From positions 1-17,545 of the forward strand of contig NZ_CALBEX010000514.1 of NCBI RefSeq assembly GCF_937889215.1: a stretch of 17,545 bases of DNA. The letters run 5' to 3'. The notes beneath the pieces were generated by a model, which was given only the letters and a program-made list of their open reading frames with translations, was not told the DNA's origin and did not search any database. This document shows positions 6,980-17,028 of the stretch, one piece after another. The stretch's first letter is position 1. Each line of letters begins with the position of its first letter. Both the position numbers and the translations under genes were made by a program. The DNA comes from an uncultured Limnohabitans sp. (GTDB lineage: Bacteria > Pseudomonadota > Gammaproteobacteria > Burkholderiales > Burkholderiaceae_C).

Positions 6980-8715
6980 ACCACAGCCGCAGTGTTCAAT
7001 TGACGTCCAGCCCATTGCTGGCCAGCAAGACGCCTGTCTGGCGCAGCAAACTGATTGTGGCGGCGATGGCTTTGGGTTTTATCGCCCTGGTCGGGCGGGC
7101 TGCGCATGTGCAGGTCATTGACAACGATTTCTTCATTCGCCAAGGCGAAGTGCGTTTTGCGCGCACCTTGAGCTTGCCCGCGAACCGAGGCCGTGTGCTG
7201 GATCGCAATGGCGTGTTGCTGGCTTCCAGTGTGCCAGCGCCCAGCATTTGGGCCAGCCCTGAAAGCATCGACCGCGACCCAGCCAAATTGCGCCAACTGG
7301 CCCGCTTGCTGGGCATGACGACAGCGGAGCTGGACAAAAAGCTTCTGGACGATGAAAAAACCTTTGTTTGGTTGCGCCGCCAAATGGACGAGCCTGTGGC
7401 CAAGCAAATTTTGGACTTGGGCATCAAGGGCGTGTTCGACATCAAAGAGTACAAACGGGTCTACCCTGAAGGCGAGGCTTCCGCCCATGTTGTGGGCTTC
7501 ACCAACGTCGAAGACAAAGGGCAAGAGGGCGTTGAGCTGGTTTTTCAAAAGCAACTGGCAGGCCAGGCGGGTTCGCGTCGGGTCATCAAGGACCGACTTG
7601 GCCGCGTGGTTGAAGCGGTGGGTGAGACCGTGCAGCCAGAGGATGGTCAAGATTTGCAGCTGAGCATCGACAGCAAAGTGCAGTTCTACGCCTACCAAAC
7701 CTTGCGTGATGCGATCACGGAGCACAAAGCCAAGGCAGGCAGTGTGGTGGTTTTGGATACCCAAACGGGTGAAATTTTGGCATTGGCCAATTACCCAAGC
7801 TATTCGCCTGACAAACGTGTCAACCTCAGCGGCGAGCAACTGCGTAACCGCGCGCTGACCGACACCTTTGAGCCGGGCTCCACCATGAAGCCGTTCACGG
7901 TGGCGCTGGCCCTGGAAAAAGGTTTGGTCAAGCCTGAGACGCAAATCCAGACCGCACCTGGGCGGATCAACATCACGGGCTCCACCATCAGCGATGCCCA
8001 CCCGCACGGCTTGCTCACGGTCAATGAGGTGATACAAAAATCCAGCAACGTGGGCACCGTCAAGATCGCAATGCAGATGCCTGCGCGTGAGATGTGGGAA
8101 ATGTTCTCAGAAGTGGGATTTGGGCAAAAGCCCACTTTGCCTTTTCCGGGGGTGGTCAGTGGCCGTTTGCGGCCCTACAAATCGTGGCGTCCGGTTGAGC
8201 AAGCCACCATGAGCTACGGCTACGGAGTCTCGGGCAGCTTGCTGCAAGTCGCGCGGGCCTACACCGTGTTTGCCCGTGACGGCGAAGTCGTGCCGACGAC
8301 CTTGATGAAGACGGACCAACCCGTGGCCGGAACCCGCGTGATCAGCGCGAAAAATGCCATGGCCATGCGCAAGATGCTGCAGATGGCAGCGGGCCCAGGT
8401 GGCACCGGGCCACTGGCCCAAACCATTGGGTATTCGGTGGGTGGGAAATCGGGCACCGCACGCAAGCAAAAAGGCAAGGGCTACGCCAGCAAAAAGTACC
8501 GCAGCTTTTTTGTGGGCATTGCCCCTATTGAGCAGCCGCGGATTGTGGTGGCGGTGATGGTCGACGAGCCTTCTAACGGCGTTTTCTACGGTGGGGCTGT
8601 AGCAGGGCCGGTGTTCAGTCAAACAGTGCAGCAAACCCTGCGCCTGATGGGCGTGCAGCCCGACATGGCGGTCAAGCCGCAAATTGTGGCCAAAGCGGTG
8701 GAGGAGTCGTTTTGA
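6976..8715 (+). CDS. ftsI: Peptidoglycan D,D-transpeptidase FtsI (PBP3)
   Basis: FtsI is the septal class B penicillin-binding protein that crosslinks peptidoglycan made by FtsW. The 579-residue protein has a short cytoplasmic tail, one membrane anchor at about 26-43, a pedestal domain containing RGRVLDRNG (71-79), and a transpeptidase domain. The active-site motifs are present: STMK with nucleophile Ser302, SSN at 356-358, and KSGT at 491-494 (Ser instead of the commoner Thr in KTG). GTG at 6976 overlaps the ftsL stop and AGGGG (6964-6968) lies 7 bp upstream. The stop overlaps the murE ATG as TGATG. Confidence 0.97.
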   Translation: MNHSRSVQLTSSPLLASKTPVWRSKLIVAAMALGFIALVGRAAHVQVIDNDFFIRQGEVRFARTLSLPANRGRVLDRNGVLLASSVPAPSIWASPESIDRDPAKLRQLARLLGMTTAELDKKLLDDEKTFVWLRRQMDEPVAKQILDLGIKGVFDIKEYKRVYPEGEASAHVVGFTNVEDKGQEGVELVFQKQLAGQAGSRRVIKDRLGRVVEAVGETVQPEDGQDLQLSIDSKVQFYAYQTLRDAITEHKAKAGSVVVLDTQTGEILALANYPSYSPDKRVNLSGEQLRNRALTDTFEPGSTMKPFTVALALEKGLVKPETQIQTAPGRINITGSTISDAHPHGLLTVNEVIQKSSNVGTVKIAMQMPAREMWEMFSEVGFGQKPTLPFPGVVSGRLRPYKSWRPVEQATMSYGYGVSGSLLQVARAYTVFARDGEVVPTTLMKTDQPVAGTRVISAKNAMAMRKMLQMAAGPGGTGPLAQTIGYSVGGKSGTARKQKGKGYASKKYRSFFVGIAPIEQPRIVVAVMVDEPSNGVFYGGAVAGPVFSQTVQQTLRLMGVQPDMAVKPQIVAKAVEESF

Positions 8716-10235
8716 TGCGCACCCTGCACAACGCTCAAGACGCGGCCCGCTGGTTGCGCGGCTGTGTGACGGGTGAGCTGCGCACCGACAGCCGCTTGGT
8801 ACAGCCCGGCGATGGTTTCATTGCATGGCCAGGGGCTGCCACCGACGGTCGGCGTTATGTGTCACAGGCTTTGGCGCAAGGCGCTACAGCTTGCTTGATG
8901 GAAGCCCAAGGCCATGAGCCGTGGCTTGCAGCGCTGCCGTCCGATGCGCTGCCGTGCTTGGCTGCGATGCCTGAGCTGAAAGCACAAACGGGGCGGGTCG
9001 CCGATGCTTATTACGAGCAGCCAAGCCAAGCGCTTGGCGTACTGGCGGTCACGGGCACTAACGGCAAGACTTCAGTGGCCTGGTGGCTGGCGCAGGCCAT
9101 GTCTTCGCCTTTGCTGGGGCATGCTTGCGGCCTGATCGGCACTTTGGGCGTTGGCCGCGTGCCTGAGCTGGTGAGCACGGGCATGACCACGCCCGATCCG
9201 GTGTTGCTGCAGCGGCAGTTCAAGCGGTTTGTCGATGACGGTGTCACGCATTGCGCCATTGAGGCTTCATCCATCGGATTGGCTGAACACCGGCTCGACG
9301 GTACGCGCATCCAGGTGGCTGTGTTCACCAATTTCACACAGGACCACCTCGATTACCACGGTGACATGGCGCACTATTGGGCGGCCAAAGAAGCTTTGTT
9401 TGGCTGGCCAGGTTTGCAAGCCGCAGTCATCAATGTTGATGACCCGCAGGGTGCGCTGCTGGCCCAAAATTTGAACGGCCGTGGGCTGGATGTGTGGACC
9501 TGTTCGCGCCAAACGTCAGCCCGCTTGCAAGCCCGCGCTGTGCCCAGCCAAGATGGTTTGGCGTTTGAAGTCACGGAGGGTGCGAATGTGCAGACCCTGC
9601 ACACAGGCCTCATAGGGGATTACAACATCGACAACCTGCTCGCCGTCTTGGGCAGCATGCGTGCTTTGGGTGTTGATTTGGCGCAGGCGGTGCAAGCCTG
9701 TGCCCACTTGACCGCAGTGCCGGGCCGGATGCAGCGCGTGCAGGCTTCGGCGCTAGGTGGTGCATTGCCTTTGGTGGTGGTCGATTACGCGCACACCCCC
9801 GATGCCGTGTCTCACACATTGGCGGCGTTGCGCTCGCAAGCGGCTGCTCGGGGCGGGCGCTTGTGGTGTGTGCTGGGCTGTGGTGGCGACCGCGATGCGA
9901 AGAAGCGCCCCTTGATGGCCGCCGCCGCAGAAGCCGCTGCCGACCAAGTGGTATTGACCAGCGACAACCCCCGCTCCGAATCACCCGAGGCCATTTTGGC
10001 TGCGATGGTTTCTGGCCTGACGCGTCCGCAGGTGGTTCACATTCAATCGGACCGCGCAGTGGCCATCGCCGAGGTCGTGGCACAAGCCGCCACACAAGAT
10101 GTGATTTTGGTGGCGGGCAAAGGCCACGAAACCACACAAGAGATCATGGGTGTGCAGCATGCTTTTTCGGATGTGCTGCAGGTCCAAGCCGGGTTGCAGC
10201 TGCGCGCAGACCTTGGCCAGAGGGTCGGCGCATGA
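8715..10235 (+). CDS. murE: UDP-MurNAc-L-Ala-D-Glu:meso-DAP ligase MurE
   Basis: MurE adds meso-diaminopimelate to UDP-MurNAc-L-Ala-D-Glu with ATP in the cytoplasm. The protein of 506 residues has the three Mur ligase domains: the P-loop GTNGKTS (114-120), the presumed carbamylated lysine in the HYWAAKEALF segment (Lys225), and DNPR (417-420), the signature that selects meso-DAP over lysine. The ATG at 8715 is preferred over the TTG one codon earlier, because it follows GGAGGAG (8700-8706) by 8 bp and overlaps the ftsI stop as TGATG. With dapF in the same window, the peptidoglycan is expected to be the meso-DAP type. Confidence 0.97.
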   Translation: MRTLHNAQDAARWLRGCVTGELRTDSRLVQPGDGFIAWPGAATDGRRYVSQALAQGATACLMEAQGHEPWLAALPSDALPCLAAMPELKAQTGRVADAYYEQPSQALGVLAVTGTNGKTSVAWWLAQAMSSPLLGHACGLIGTLGVGRVPELVSTGMTTPDPVLLQRQFKRFVDDGVTHCAIEASSIGLAEHRLDGTRIQVAVFTNFTQDHLDYHGDMAHYWAAKEALFGWPGLQAAVINVDDPQGALLAQNLNGRGLDVWTCSRQTSARLQARAVPSQDGLAFEVTEGANVQTLHTGLIGDYNIDNLLAVLGSMRALGVDLAQAVQACAHLTAVPGRMQRVQASALGGALPLVVVDYAHTPDAVSHTLAALRSQAAARGGRLWCVLGCGGDRDAKKRPLMAAAAEAAADQVVLTSDNPRSESPEAILAAMVSGLTRPQVVHIQSDRAVAIAEVVAQAATQDVILVAGKGHETTQEIMGVQHAFSDVLQVQAGLQLRADLGQRVGA

Positions 10236-11683
10236 GTGGCTTGAACACCCCCATGAACCTGAAGCTGACGCAAGCCCTGAGCTGGCTGAGCCAGGCTCGC
10301 GGCGTGAATCTGTTGGATGAGGTGGCCGATCGGGTGCACACCGACAGCCGCAGCCTGCAAGCCGGCGATCTGTTTGTAGCCTTGCGCGGTGAGCGTTTCG
10401 ATGGCAACGATTTCATCGCCCAAGCCAAGGCTCAAGGCGCCGTAGCCGTGGTGTGCGAAGCCTCGGGCGAAGCCCTGGCGCTGGCGCAAGGCTTGCCTGC
10501 GCTGGTGGTGCCCGATGCGCGCATCGCCTTGGGTGAGCTCGCCGCAGGCTGGCGTGCCCAGTTCAGTTTGCCCTTGATCGCGGTGACCGGCAGCAATGGC
10601 AAAACCACCGTGACACAAATGACCGCGGCCATTTTGCGCGCCTATGCGGGTGATGATGCCTTGTCCACTCAGGGCAACCTGAACAACGACATTGGCGTGC
10701 CGCTGACCTTGTTCAATTTACGCGCCCACCACCGCATCGCTGTCGTCGAGTTGGGCATGAACCACCCCGGTGAAATCGCCTATTTGTCTCAGTTGGCTCG
10801 GCCCACTGTGGCCTTGGTGAACAACGCGCAACGCGAGCACCAAGAATTCATGGGCACGGTCGAAGCGGTGGCGCACGAAAACGGCGCTGTGCTGCAGGCC
10901 TTGCCCCCTGAGGGCGTGGCGGTGTTTCCGACAGACGATGCCTACACCCCGATTTGGCAGGCTTTGTCAGGCCAGCGGGTCTGCCATGGCTTTGCCATGG
11001 CCTCGAATGATGAAGCCAGTGTGCGGGCCGCTGTGGTGGTTTGGCAGTCGGGGGCTTGGCAGTTCACACTCAAAACCCCCGAGGGCACCGCGCCTGTGCG
11101 CCTGCACATTGCCGGGCGTCACAACGTCAAAAATGCGCTGGCCGCCACGGCCTGCGCTTTGGCTGCCGGTGTACCGCTGGCGGCTGTGGCCCAGGGCTTG
11201 GTGGCTTTTGAGCCGGTCCAGGGCCGATCACGGGCACTGCTGCTGAACGTCGAATCAGCCGAGATCACCTTGATCGACGACACCTACAACGCCAACCCGG
11301 ATTCGGTGCGCGCCGCTATCGATGTCTTGGCCGAGTTGCCCTCGCCGCGTTTGCTGGTGCTGGGCGACATGGGCGAAGTCGGCAACCAAGGCCCAGAGTT
11401 CCATGCCGAGGTGGGGGCCTACGCCGCAGAGCGCGGTATCGAAGCCTTGTTCACCCTGGGCGATTTGTGCACGCACAGTGCACAGGCCTTTGGGATGGCC
11501 CGGCATTTTCAAGACATGGACACGTTGCTGACAACCGTCACCGCACAGGTGGGTGAATTTCAGAGTGTGGTCGTCAAAGGTTCTCGCTTCATGAAGATGG
11601 AGCGGGTGGTGCAAGCCCTGCTGTCACGGGGCGACGACCAGAACAGTCAAAACAATAAAAAGGGAGAGTCCCATGCTGCTTAG
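10232..11683 (+). CDS. murF: UDP-MurNAc-tripeptide:D-Ala-D-Ala ligase MurF
   Basis: MurF adds D-Ala-D-Ala to complete UDP-MurNAc-pentapeptide. The 483-residue protein shows the N-terminal substrate domain ([20 protein letters not shown]), the P-loop GSNGKTT (120-126), the [10 protein letters not shown] segment and [11 protein letters not shown] in the C-terminal part. ATG at 10232 overlaps the murE TGA as ATGA and has GAGGG (10220-10224) 7 bp upstream. A second Met seven codons on (10253) is an alternative start. The frame is open much further upstream, but that is the murE shadow. The 3' end overlaps mraY by 11 bp, and the last residues ([10 protein letters not shown]) are encoded by the mraY ribosome site. 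Confidence 0.96.
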   Translation: MSGLNTPMNLKLTQALSWLSQARGVNLLDEVADRVHTDSRSLQAGDLFVALRGERFDGNDFIAQAKAQGAVAVVCEASGEALALAQGLPALVVPDARIALGELAAGWRAQFSLPLIAVTGSNGKTTVTQMTAAILRAYAGDDALSTQGNLNNDIGVPLTLFNLRAHHRIAVVELGMNHPGEIAYLSQLARPTVALVNNAQREHQEFMGTVEAVAHENGAVLQALPPEGVAVFPTDDAYTPIWQALSGQRVCHGFAMASNDEASVRAAVVVWQSGAWQFTLKTPEGTAPVRLHIAGRHNVKNALAATACALAAGVPLAAVAQGLVAFEPVQGRSRALLLNVESAEITLIDDTYNANPDSVRAAIDVLAELPSPRLLVLGDMGEVGNQGPEFHAEVGAYAAERGIEALFTLGDLCTHSAQAFGMARHFQDMDTLLTTVTAQVGEFQSVVVKGSRFMKMERVVQALLSRGDDQNSQNNKKGESHAA

Positions 11684-12851
11684 CCTGGCCCAATGGTTGC
11701 AAAGTTTGTCCCCTGAGTGGGGCTTTTTGCGTGTTTTCCAATACATCACCTTCCGTGCGGTGATGGCTGCGATGACGGCGCTCTTGATCGGCCTGGCCGC
11801 AGGCCCCTGGGTCATCCGCCGCTTGACCTCGCTCAAGATTGGCCAGCCCATCCGTGGTTACGGCATGGAATCGCACTTGTCCAAAAGCGGCACCCCCACC
11901 ATGGGCGGTGTGCTCATCTTGTTGTCGATCGCCATCTCTACTTTGTTGTGGTTTGACCTGTCCAACCGTTTTGTCTGGATCGTGCTGATCGTGACCCTGG
12001 GCTTTGGGGCCATTGGCTGGGTCGACGACTGGCGCAAGGTGGTCAACAAAGACCCCGAAGGCATGCGTTCACGCGAAAAGTATTTCTGGCAATCGGTCAT
12101 CGGCTTGCTGGCCGCATTGTGTTTGGTGTTCAGCATTTCCGAAAATTCCAACGCGCGGGTGTTGGACTTGTTTGTTCAGTGGGTCATGTCGGGCTTTGAA
12201 GTGAGCTTGCCCCTGAAGGCCGGATTGCAGGTGCCCTTCTTCAAAGAGATCACCTATCCACTGGGTGTGCTGGGCTTTGTGTTGCTGACTTATTTGGTGA
12301 TCGTGGGGTCGAGCAATGCGGTCAACCTCACGGACGGTTTGGACGGCCTGGCCATCATGCCAGTGGTCATGGTGGGCTCGGCGCTGGGCGTTTTTGCCTA
12401 CGTGACGGGCAGCTCGGTGTATTCTAAGTACCTGTTTTTCCCACACATTCCGGGCTCGGGCGAGTTGCTGATTTTTTGCGCCGCCATGGCGGGCGCGGGC
12501 CTGGCCTTCTTGTGGTTTAACACCCACCCTGCCCAAGTGTTCATGGGCGATGTGGGCGCGCTGGCGCTGGGCGCAGCGCTGGGCACCATCGCGGTCATCG
12601 TTCGGGCCGAAATTGTGCTGGCCATCATGGGCGGCATCTTTGTGGTGGAGGCCTTGTCGGTGATGGCGCAGGTCACCTACTTCAAGTACACCAAGAAAAA
12701 ATACGGTGAAGGTCGACGCATCCTGAAGATGGCGCCCTTGCATCACCATTTTGAGAAAAGCGGCTGGAAAGAAACGCAGGTGGTTGTACGTTTCTGGATC
12801 ATCACCATGCTGCTGTGTCTGGTCGGCTTGTCGACCCTGAAGCTGAGGTAA
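11673..12851 (+). CDS. mraY: Phospho-MurNAc-pentapeptide translocase MraY
   Basis: MraY transfers phospho-MurNAc-pentapeptide from UDP to undecaprenyl phosphate, making lipid I at the inner face of the membrane. The 392-residue protein is strongly hydrophobic with about ten membrane segments. Active-site elements are visible: VDDW (117-120) with the Asp pair 118-119, [10 protein letters not shown] (218-227), [11 protein letters not shown] (290-300) with Asp293, and the PLHHHFE loop with His357-359. AAGGGAGAG (11660-11668) lies just upstream of the ATG inside the end of murF. The stop is 3 bp before murD. Confidence 0.97.
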   Translation: MLLSLAQWLQSLSPEWGFLRVFQYITFRAVMAAMTALLIGLAAGPWVIRRLTSLKIGQPIRGYGMESHLSKSGTPTMGGVLILLSIAISTLLWFDLSNRFVWIVLIVTLGFGAIGWVDDWRKVVNKDPEGMRSREKYFWQSVIGLLAALCLVFSISENSNARVLDLFVQWVMSGFEVSLPLKAGLQVPFFKEITYPLGVLGFVLLTYLVIVGSSNAVNLTDGLDGLAIMPVVMVGSALGVFAYVTGSSVYSKYLFFPHIPGSGELLIFCAAMAGAGLAFLWFNTHPAQVFMGDVGALALGAALGTIAVIVRAEIVLAIMGGIFVVEALSVMAQVTYFKYTKKKYGEGRRILKMAPLHHHFEKSGWKETQVVVRFWIITMLLCLVGLSTLKLR

Positions 12852-12854
12852 GCC

Positions 12855-14663
12855 ATGCAGCTCCAAGGTCAACACGTTCTGATTCTCGGTTTGGGTGCTT
12901 CGGGCCTGGCGATGGCCCGTTGGTGTGCCCATGCCGGAGCCGACGTGACCGTGGCCGACACCCGTGAAACCCCGCCACAGTTGACTGCTTTGCAGGCTGA
13001 GTGGCCTGCCGTGCGCTTTGTGTCGGGGACTTTTGTGGCCAGTCTGGTCGAAGGCACGGCTGTGCGTGCGGTGTTCCGCAGCCCGGGCATCGCCCCTGAG
13101 GTGGTGGCCCCCGTGGTGGATGCGGCCCGCAGCATGGGCCTGTGGCAAGGCGGTGAGCTGAGCTTGTTTGCAGCGGGCTTGCAAGACTTGAAAGCCCGCT
13201 TTGGCTACGCACCGCAGGTGCTGGCCATCACCGGCACCAATGGCAAGACCACGGTCACATCGCTCACCGGGCAGCTGGTGGCGCGTGCGGGTAAAACCGT
13301 GAAAGTGGCGGGCAACATTGGCCCCACATTGCTCGACACCTTGGCCCAGGCCATGACCCAAGCCCAGGCGCAAGTCGCGCAGGACGCCGCTGAACGTGAA
13401 TTGGCCGAGCGTGAAGCGGCTGAAATGGACAGCGAGCCAACCGAGGCCTTGGTCGTCCAGAGCCCCGCCCCTGTGCAGGCCACAAGCGAAACGCACACGA
13501 CTGAAGCGGCAACCGGCGATGCGCCCGAGACGGTGGATGTGCTTGAGCAAGCCGCGGGCACGTCAGAAGAACCGGACGAGGTACCCGAAGCCGAAGCCGA
13601 AGCCGAGCTTGCGCTTGCGCAGCCCCTGCCACCGGTCACCCTGGACCCCATGGCGCAAGCGTTGCCCCAAGTGTGGGTGTTGGAGCTTTCCAGCTTCCAA
13701 CTCGACAGCAGCGAGGGTTTTGAACCCACGGCCGCGACAGTGCTCAACATCTCGCAAGACCACCTGGACTGGCATGGCAGCATGGCCGACTATGCTGCGG
13801 CCAAAGCCCGCATTTTTGGAGCGCAGGCCCTGATGGTGCTCAACCGCGAAGACCCGCAGGTCATGGCCATGCGGCCAGCGCCTGTGCGCGTGAAGTTGCA
13901 AAAACCGTTAGAGCGCGCTTGCGTGCAGTTTGGTGGCGACATGCCCCAACGCCCAGGGGACTTCGGCATTGAAGTGACGCACGGTATGACCTGGTTGGTG
14001 CGCGCTTTGGAGGCCGATGAAACACGTCGCCGCCGCAAAGACGCTGAAGAAGAGCTGCACATTCAACGCCTGATGCCAGCCGATGCTTTGCGCATCCGCG
14101 GTCGCCACAACGCAGTCAATGCGCTCGCCGCCCTGGCGCTGGCCAGCAGCGCGGGCTGCGCCCTGGGCCCCATGCTGTACGGCTTGCGCGAATACCGGGG
14201 CGAACCCCACCGCGTCGAGCCGGTGGCCATCGTCCATGAGGTGGAGTATTTTGACGACAGCAAAGGCACCAATGTGGGCGCCACGGTGGCCGCCTTGCAA
14301 GGGCTGGGCGCTGATCGGCGTGTGGTGGTGATTTTGGGCGGTGATGGCAAAGGCCAAGATTTCTCGCCCTTGGCCGATCCCGTGTCGCGCTTTGCCCGCA
14401 GTGTGGTCTTGATTGGCCGAGATGCGCCGCGCATCCGCGAGGTGTTGCACAACACGGGCGTGGCTTTGTTGGATGCCCGTGACATGCAAGACGCCGTGGT
14501 GCAAGCCGCCGCCGAGGCCAAAAGTGGCGACGCGGTGCTGATGTCGCCAGCCTGCGCAAGTTTTGACATGTTTGAACATTACGGTCACCGTGCCGAGGTT
14601 TTTTGTCAGGCCGTGGCCGAATTGGCGCAAGCTGCAGGTGTGTCGATGGAGGGTGGCCTGTGA
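12855..14663 (+). CDS. murD: UDP-MurNAc-L-Ala:D-Glu ligase MurD with a large acidic insertion
   Basis: MurD adds D-glutamate to UDP-MurNAc-L-Ala. Family features are the N-terminal Rossmann part [13 protein letters not shown] (11-23), P-loop GTNGKTT (127-133), GNIG (153-156), VLELSSFQL (275-283), [16 protein letters not shown] (416-431), DDSKGTN (467-473) and [10 protein letters not shown] (564-573). At 602 residues it is far longer than E. coli MurD (438). The excess lies mainly between GNIG and [10 protein letters not shown]. coli has about 14 residues there, this protein 118. The insertion is Ala/Glu-rich, looks disordered and contains a GAAGCC hexanucleotide repeat. It lacks Lys and Arg from 187 to 316. 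The frame is intact, so the gene is not a pseudogene. ATG at 12855 follows GAGG (12845-12848). Its TGA overlaps ftsW. Confidence 0.95.
   Translation: MQLQGQHVLILGLGASGLAMARWCAHAGADVTVADTRETPPQLTALQAEWPAVRFVSGTFVASLVEGTAVRAVFRSPGIAPEVVAPVVDAARSMGLWQGGELSLFAAGLQDLKARFGYAPQVLAITGTNGKTTVTSLTGQLVARAGKTVKVAGNIGPTLLDTLAQAMTQAQAQVAQDAAERELAEREAAEMDSEPTEALVVQSPAPVQATSETHTTEAATGDAPETVDVLEQAAGTSEEPDEVPEAEAEAELALAQPLPPVTLDPMAQALPQVWVLELSSFQLDSSEGFEPTAATVLNISQDHLDWHGSMADYAAAKARIFGAQALMVLNREDPQVMAMRPAPVRVKLQKPLERACVQFGGDMPQRPGDFGIEVTHGMTWLVRALEADETRRRRKDAEEELHIQRLMPADALRIRGRHNAVNALAALALASSAGCALGPMLYGLREYRGEPHRVEPVAIVHEVEYFDDSKGTNVGATVAALQGLGADRRVVVILGGDGKGQDFSPLADPVSRFARSVVLIGRDAPRIREVLHNTGVALLDARDMQDAVVQAAAEAKSGDAVLMSPACASFDMFEHYGHRAEVFCQAVAELAQAAGVSMEGGL
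13587..13604 (+). repeat. GAAGCC hexanucleotide repeat, three copies, in murD
   Basis: GAAGCC is repeated exactly three times in frame (Glu-Ala pairs, residues 245-250), followed by a near copy GAGCTT. It lies within the acidic insertion of MurD. Slippage at such a repeat can change length in steps of two residues without breaking the frame, which may be how the insertion grew. Confidence 0.8.
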
Positions 14664-15961
14664 GCGACAGCTTGAGCATCAGCCAACGCCTGCACATGGG
14701 GTTTGCACGCTTGCTTGCGTTGGTTCCTGGTCGCGTGTCGGGTGGGGCATCAGCGGGGGTGCAGAGCTTACCGGTCAACTTAGGTGACTACGGTCTGAAC
14801 AGCCATTCACGCGGCAATGCGGCCCGCATGCAAAGTGTTGACCAGGCCCTGCTTTGGGTGGTGGGTGCATTGCTGCTGTGGGGCATGGTCATGGTGTATT
14901 CGGCCTCGATTGCGATGCCGGACAACCCCAAATTTGCGCGCTATTCACACACCCACTTTTTAACCCGGCATGTCATCTCCATGGTGGTGGGTTTCATTGT
15001 GGCCTTGCTGGCGTTTCAGATCCGGATGGAAACCTGGGAAAAGCTGGCCAAGCCCTTGTTCTTGTTGGCCTTGGTGTTGCTGGCCTTGGTGCTCGTGCCG
15101 TTCATTGGCAAGGGCGTCAATGGGGCCCGGCGCTGGATTTCTTTTGGGGTGATGAATTTTCAGCCCTCTGAATTGGCCAAATTGGCCACCATCATTTACG
15201 CCGCCGATTACATGGTGCGCAAGATGGATGTGAAAGAAAAGTTCTTCAAGGCCGTTTGGCCCATGGGGGCCGCAGTGGGCTTGGCCGGGGTCTTCTTGCT
15301 TGCAGAGCCGGACATGGGCGCGTTCATGGTCATTGCCACCGTGGCCATGGGCATTTTGTTTTTGGGTGGCGTGAATGCCCGGATGTTCTTCCTGATTTTG
15401 GGCGTCTTGATTCTGGCGTTTGTGGTCATGATTGCCGAATCGCCGTGGCGCAGAGAGCGCATCTTTGCCTACCTCGATCCTTTCAGTGCGGAGCACGCCT
15501 TGGGCAAAGGCTACCAACTGACCCACTCATTGATTGCCATTGGTCGCGGTGAAATTTGGGGTGTCGGGCTGGGGGGCAGCGTAGAAAAGTTGCACTGGTT
15601 GCCCGAGGCGCATACCGACTTTTTGCTGGCTGTGATCGGTGAAGAATTTGGCCTCGTGGGCGTGACTTTGGTGATCTGCCTGTTCTTGTGGCTCAGCCGC
15701 CGCATCATGGTGATTGGACGCCAAGCGATTGCGCTGGAAAAAGTGTTTGCCGGTTTGGTTGCCCAAGGCGTGGGCATTTGGATTGGCTTTCAGGCCTTCA
15801 TCAACATGGGCGTGAACCTGGGTGCCTTGCCCACCAAAGGCCTGACCTTGCCCCTCATGAGTTACGGCGGTTCGGCCATCTTGATGAACTTGGTGGCCAT
15901 CGCCATCGTGTTGCGCATCGATGCCGAAAACAAACAAATGATGCGTGGAGGCCGAGCATGA
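14660..15961 (+). CDS. ftsW: Septal peptidoglycan glycosyltransferase FtsW
   Basis: FtsW is the SEDS-family polymerase that builds glycan strands from lipid II at the division site, paired with FtsI. From GTG 14660 it has 433 residues: a cytoplasmic tail of about 60 residues, then roughly ten membrane segments starting near residue 62. Signature stretches are VYSASIA (79-85), [10 protein letters not shown] (167-176), the loop [10 protein letters not shown] with the presumed catalytic Asp320, and [18 protein letters not shown] (388-405). GTG 14660 is preferred because it overlaps the murD stop as GTGA and GGAGG (14648-14652) lies 7 bp upstream. The upstream open frame is the murD shadow. A later start near the first membrane segment cannot be excluded. 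It overlaps murG as ATGA. Confidence 0.95.
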   Translation: MSDSLSISQRLHMGFARLLALVPGRVSGGASAGVQSLPVNLGDYGLNSHSRGNAARMQSVDQALLWVVGALLLWGMVMVYSASIAMPDNPKFARYSHTHFLTRHVISMVVGFIVALLAFQIRMETWEKLAKPLFLLALVLLALVLVPFIGKGVNGARRWISFGVMNFQPSELAKLATIIYAADYMVRKMDVKEKFFKAVWPMGAAVGLAGVFLLAEPDMGAFMVIATVAMGILFLGGVNARMFFLILGVLILAFVVMIAESPWRRERIFAYLDPFSAEHALGKGYQLTHSLIAIGRGEIWGVGLGGSVEKLHWLPEAHTDFLLAVIGEEFGLVGVTLVICLFLWLSRRIMVIGRQAIALEKVFAGLVAQGVGIWIGFQAFINMGVNLGALPTKGLTLPLMSYGGSAILMNLVAIAIVLRIDAENKQMMRGGRA

Positions 15962-17028
15962 CAGACAAGATCAAAACTGCATTGGTCATGGCCGGCGGCA
16001 CAGGGGGACACATTTTTCCAGGCTTGGCCGTGGCCGAGGCCCTGCGCGAAGCAGGCTGGCAAGTGCATTGGCTGGGCGCGCCCGCCAGCATGGAGGCCGA
16101 GCTGGTGCCTGCACGCGGTTTCGCTTTCGAGCCTGTCGATTTTGGTGGGGTGCGCGGCAAAGGCTTGCAGACCCTGGCGTTGCTGCCACTGCGTTTGTTG
16201 CGTGCTTTTTGGCAAAGCCTGCAGGTGGTTCGCCGCGTGCAACCCGATGTGGTGTTGGGCTTGGGCGGGTACATCACCTTCCCCGGCGGCATGATGGCCA
16301 GTTTGTGGGGCAAGCCCTTGGTTTTGCACGAGCAAAATTCGGTCGCGGGCCTGGCCAATAAGGTGCTGGCGGCATTGGCCGACCGGGTCTTCACGGCTTT
16401 CCCAGGCGTGTTCAAAACAGGTCAATGGGTGGGCAACCCACTGCGCCGATCCTTCACAGAACAAGCCACCCCAGAACAACGATTTGCCGGGCGCACAGGT
16501 CCACTGCGGGTGCTGGTGGTGGGCGGCAGCTTGGGCGCCAAAGCCCTGAACGACATCGTTCCGCAAGCGCTGGCCTTGCTGTCCGAAGACAAGCGCCCCG
16601 TGGTCACGCACCAAAGCGGCGCGAAACAAATTGAAGCCTTGCGGACCAACTACGCGGTCGCAGGTGTGCAAGCCGAGTTGACCCCTTTCATTGACGACAC
16701 CGCCACGGCATTTGCGCAAGCCGATCTCGTGATCTGCCGCGCCGGGGCCAGCACCGTGACCGAGTTGGCTGCGGTCGGGGTGGCGGCTTTGTATGTGCCT
16801 TTTCCGTTTGCGGTGGATGACCACCAAACCACCAACGCGCAATTTTTGGTGGCCTCGGGCGGCGGCTGGTTAACACCCCAGGCCGAATTGACGCCGCAAA
16901 ACTTGGCCGACAGGCTGGCGGCCTTGAGCCGAGAAACCTTGTTGGATGTGGCGCAAAAAGCCCATGCACAGAAAAAAACAAATGCAACCCGCGAGGTTGT
17001 GATGGCTTGTGAGGAATTGGCGGGATGA
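15958..17028 (+). CDS. murG: Lipid II synthase MurG
   Basis: MurG transfers GlcNAc from UDP-GlcNAc to lipid I on the inner membrane surface, giving lipid II. The 356-residue protein is almost the length of E. coli MurG (355). It has the N-terminal [10 protein letters not shown] loop (13-22, His18), [24 protein letters not shown], the second glycine loop [13 protein letters not shown] and the donor-sugar site [11 protein letters not shown] with [11 protein letters not shown]. The ATG at 15958 overlaps the ftsW stop and has GGAGG (15947-15951) 6 bp upstream. It overlaps murC as ATGA. Confidence 0.97.
   Translation: MTDKIKTALVMAGGTGGHIFPGLAVAEALREAGWQVHWLGAPASMEAELVPARGFAFEPVDFGGVRGKGLQTLALLPLRLLRAFWQSLQVVRRVQPDVVLGLGGYITFPGGMMASLWGKPLVLHEQNSVAGLANKVLAALADRVFTAFPGVFKTGQWVGNPLRRSFTEQATPEQRFAGRTGPLRVLVVGGSLGAKALNDIVPQALALLSEDKRPVVTHQSGAKQIEALRTNYAVAGVQAELTPFIDDTATAFAQADLVICRAGASTVTELAAVGVAALYVPFPFAVDDHQTTNAQFLVASGGGWLTPQAELTPQNLADRLAALSRETLLDVAQKAHAQKKTNATREVVMACEELAG

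Noticed and set aside
6958..8037. A 359-codon open frame on the minus strand across ftsI
   Set aside because: Same reason: antisense to conserved FtsI motifs, no recognisable fold and no independent ribosome site.
9863..10231. A 123-codon upstream extension of the murF frame, and similar extensions for ftsW (14603) and murG (15688)
   Set aside because: These overlap the ends of murE, murD and ftsW out of frame and lack family similarity. The overlapping ATGA/GTGA starts have good ribosome sites.
12069..13550. A 493-codon open frame on the minus strand across mraY and murD
   Set aside because: It lies opposite two strongly recognised genes, has a His/Gln/Arg-rich composition without domains, and is the usual shadow of high GC at third codon positions.
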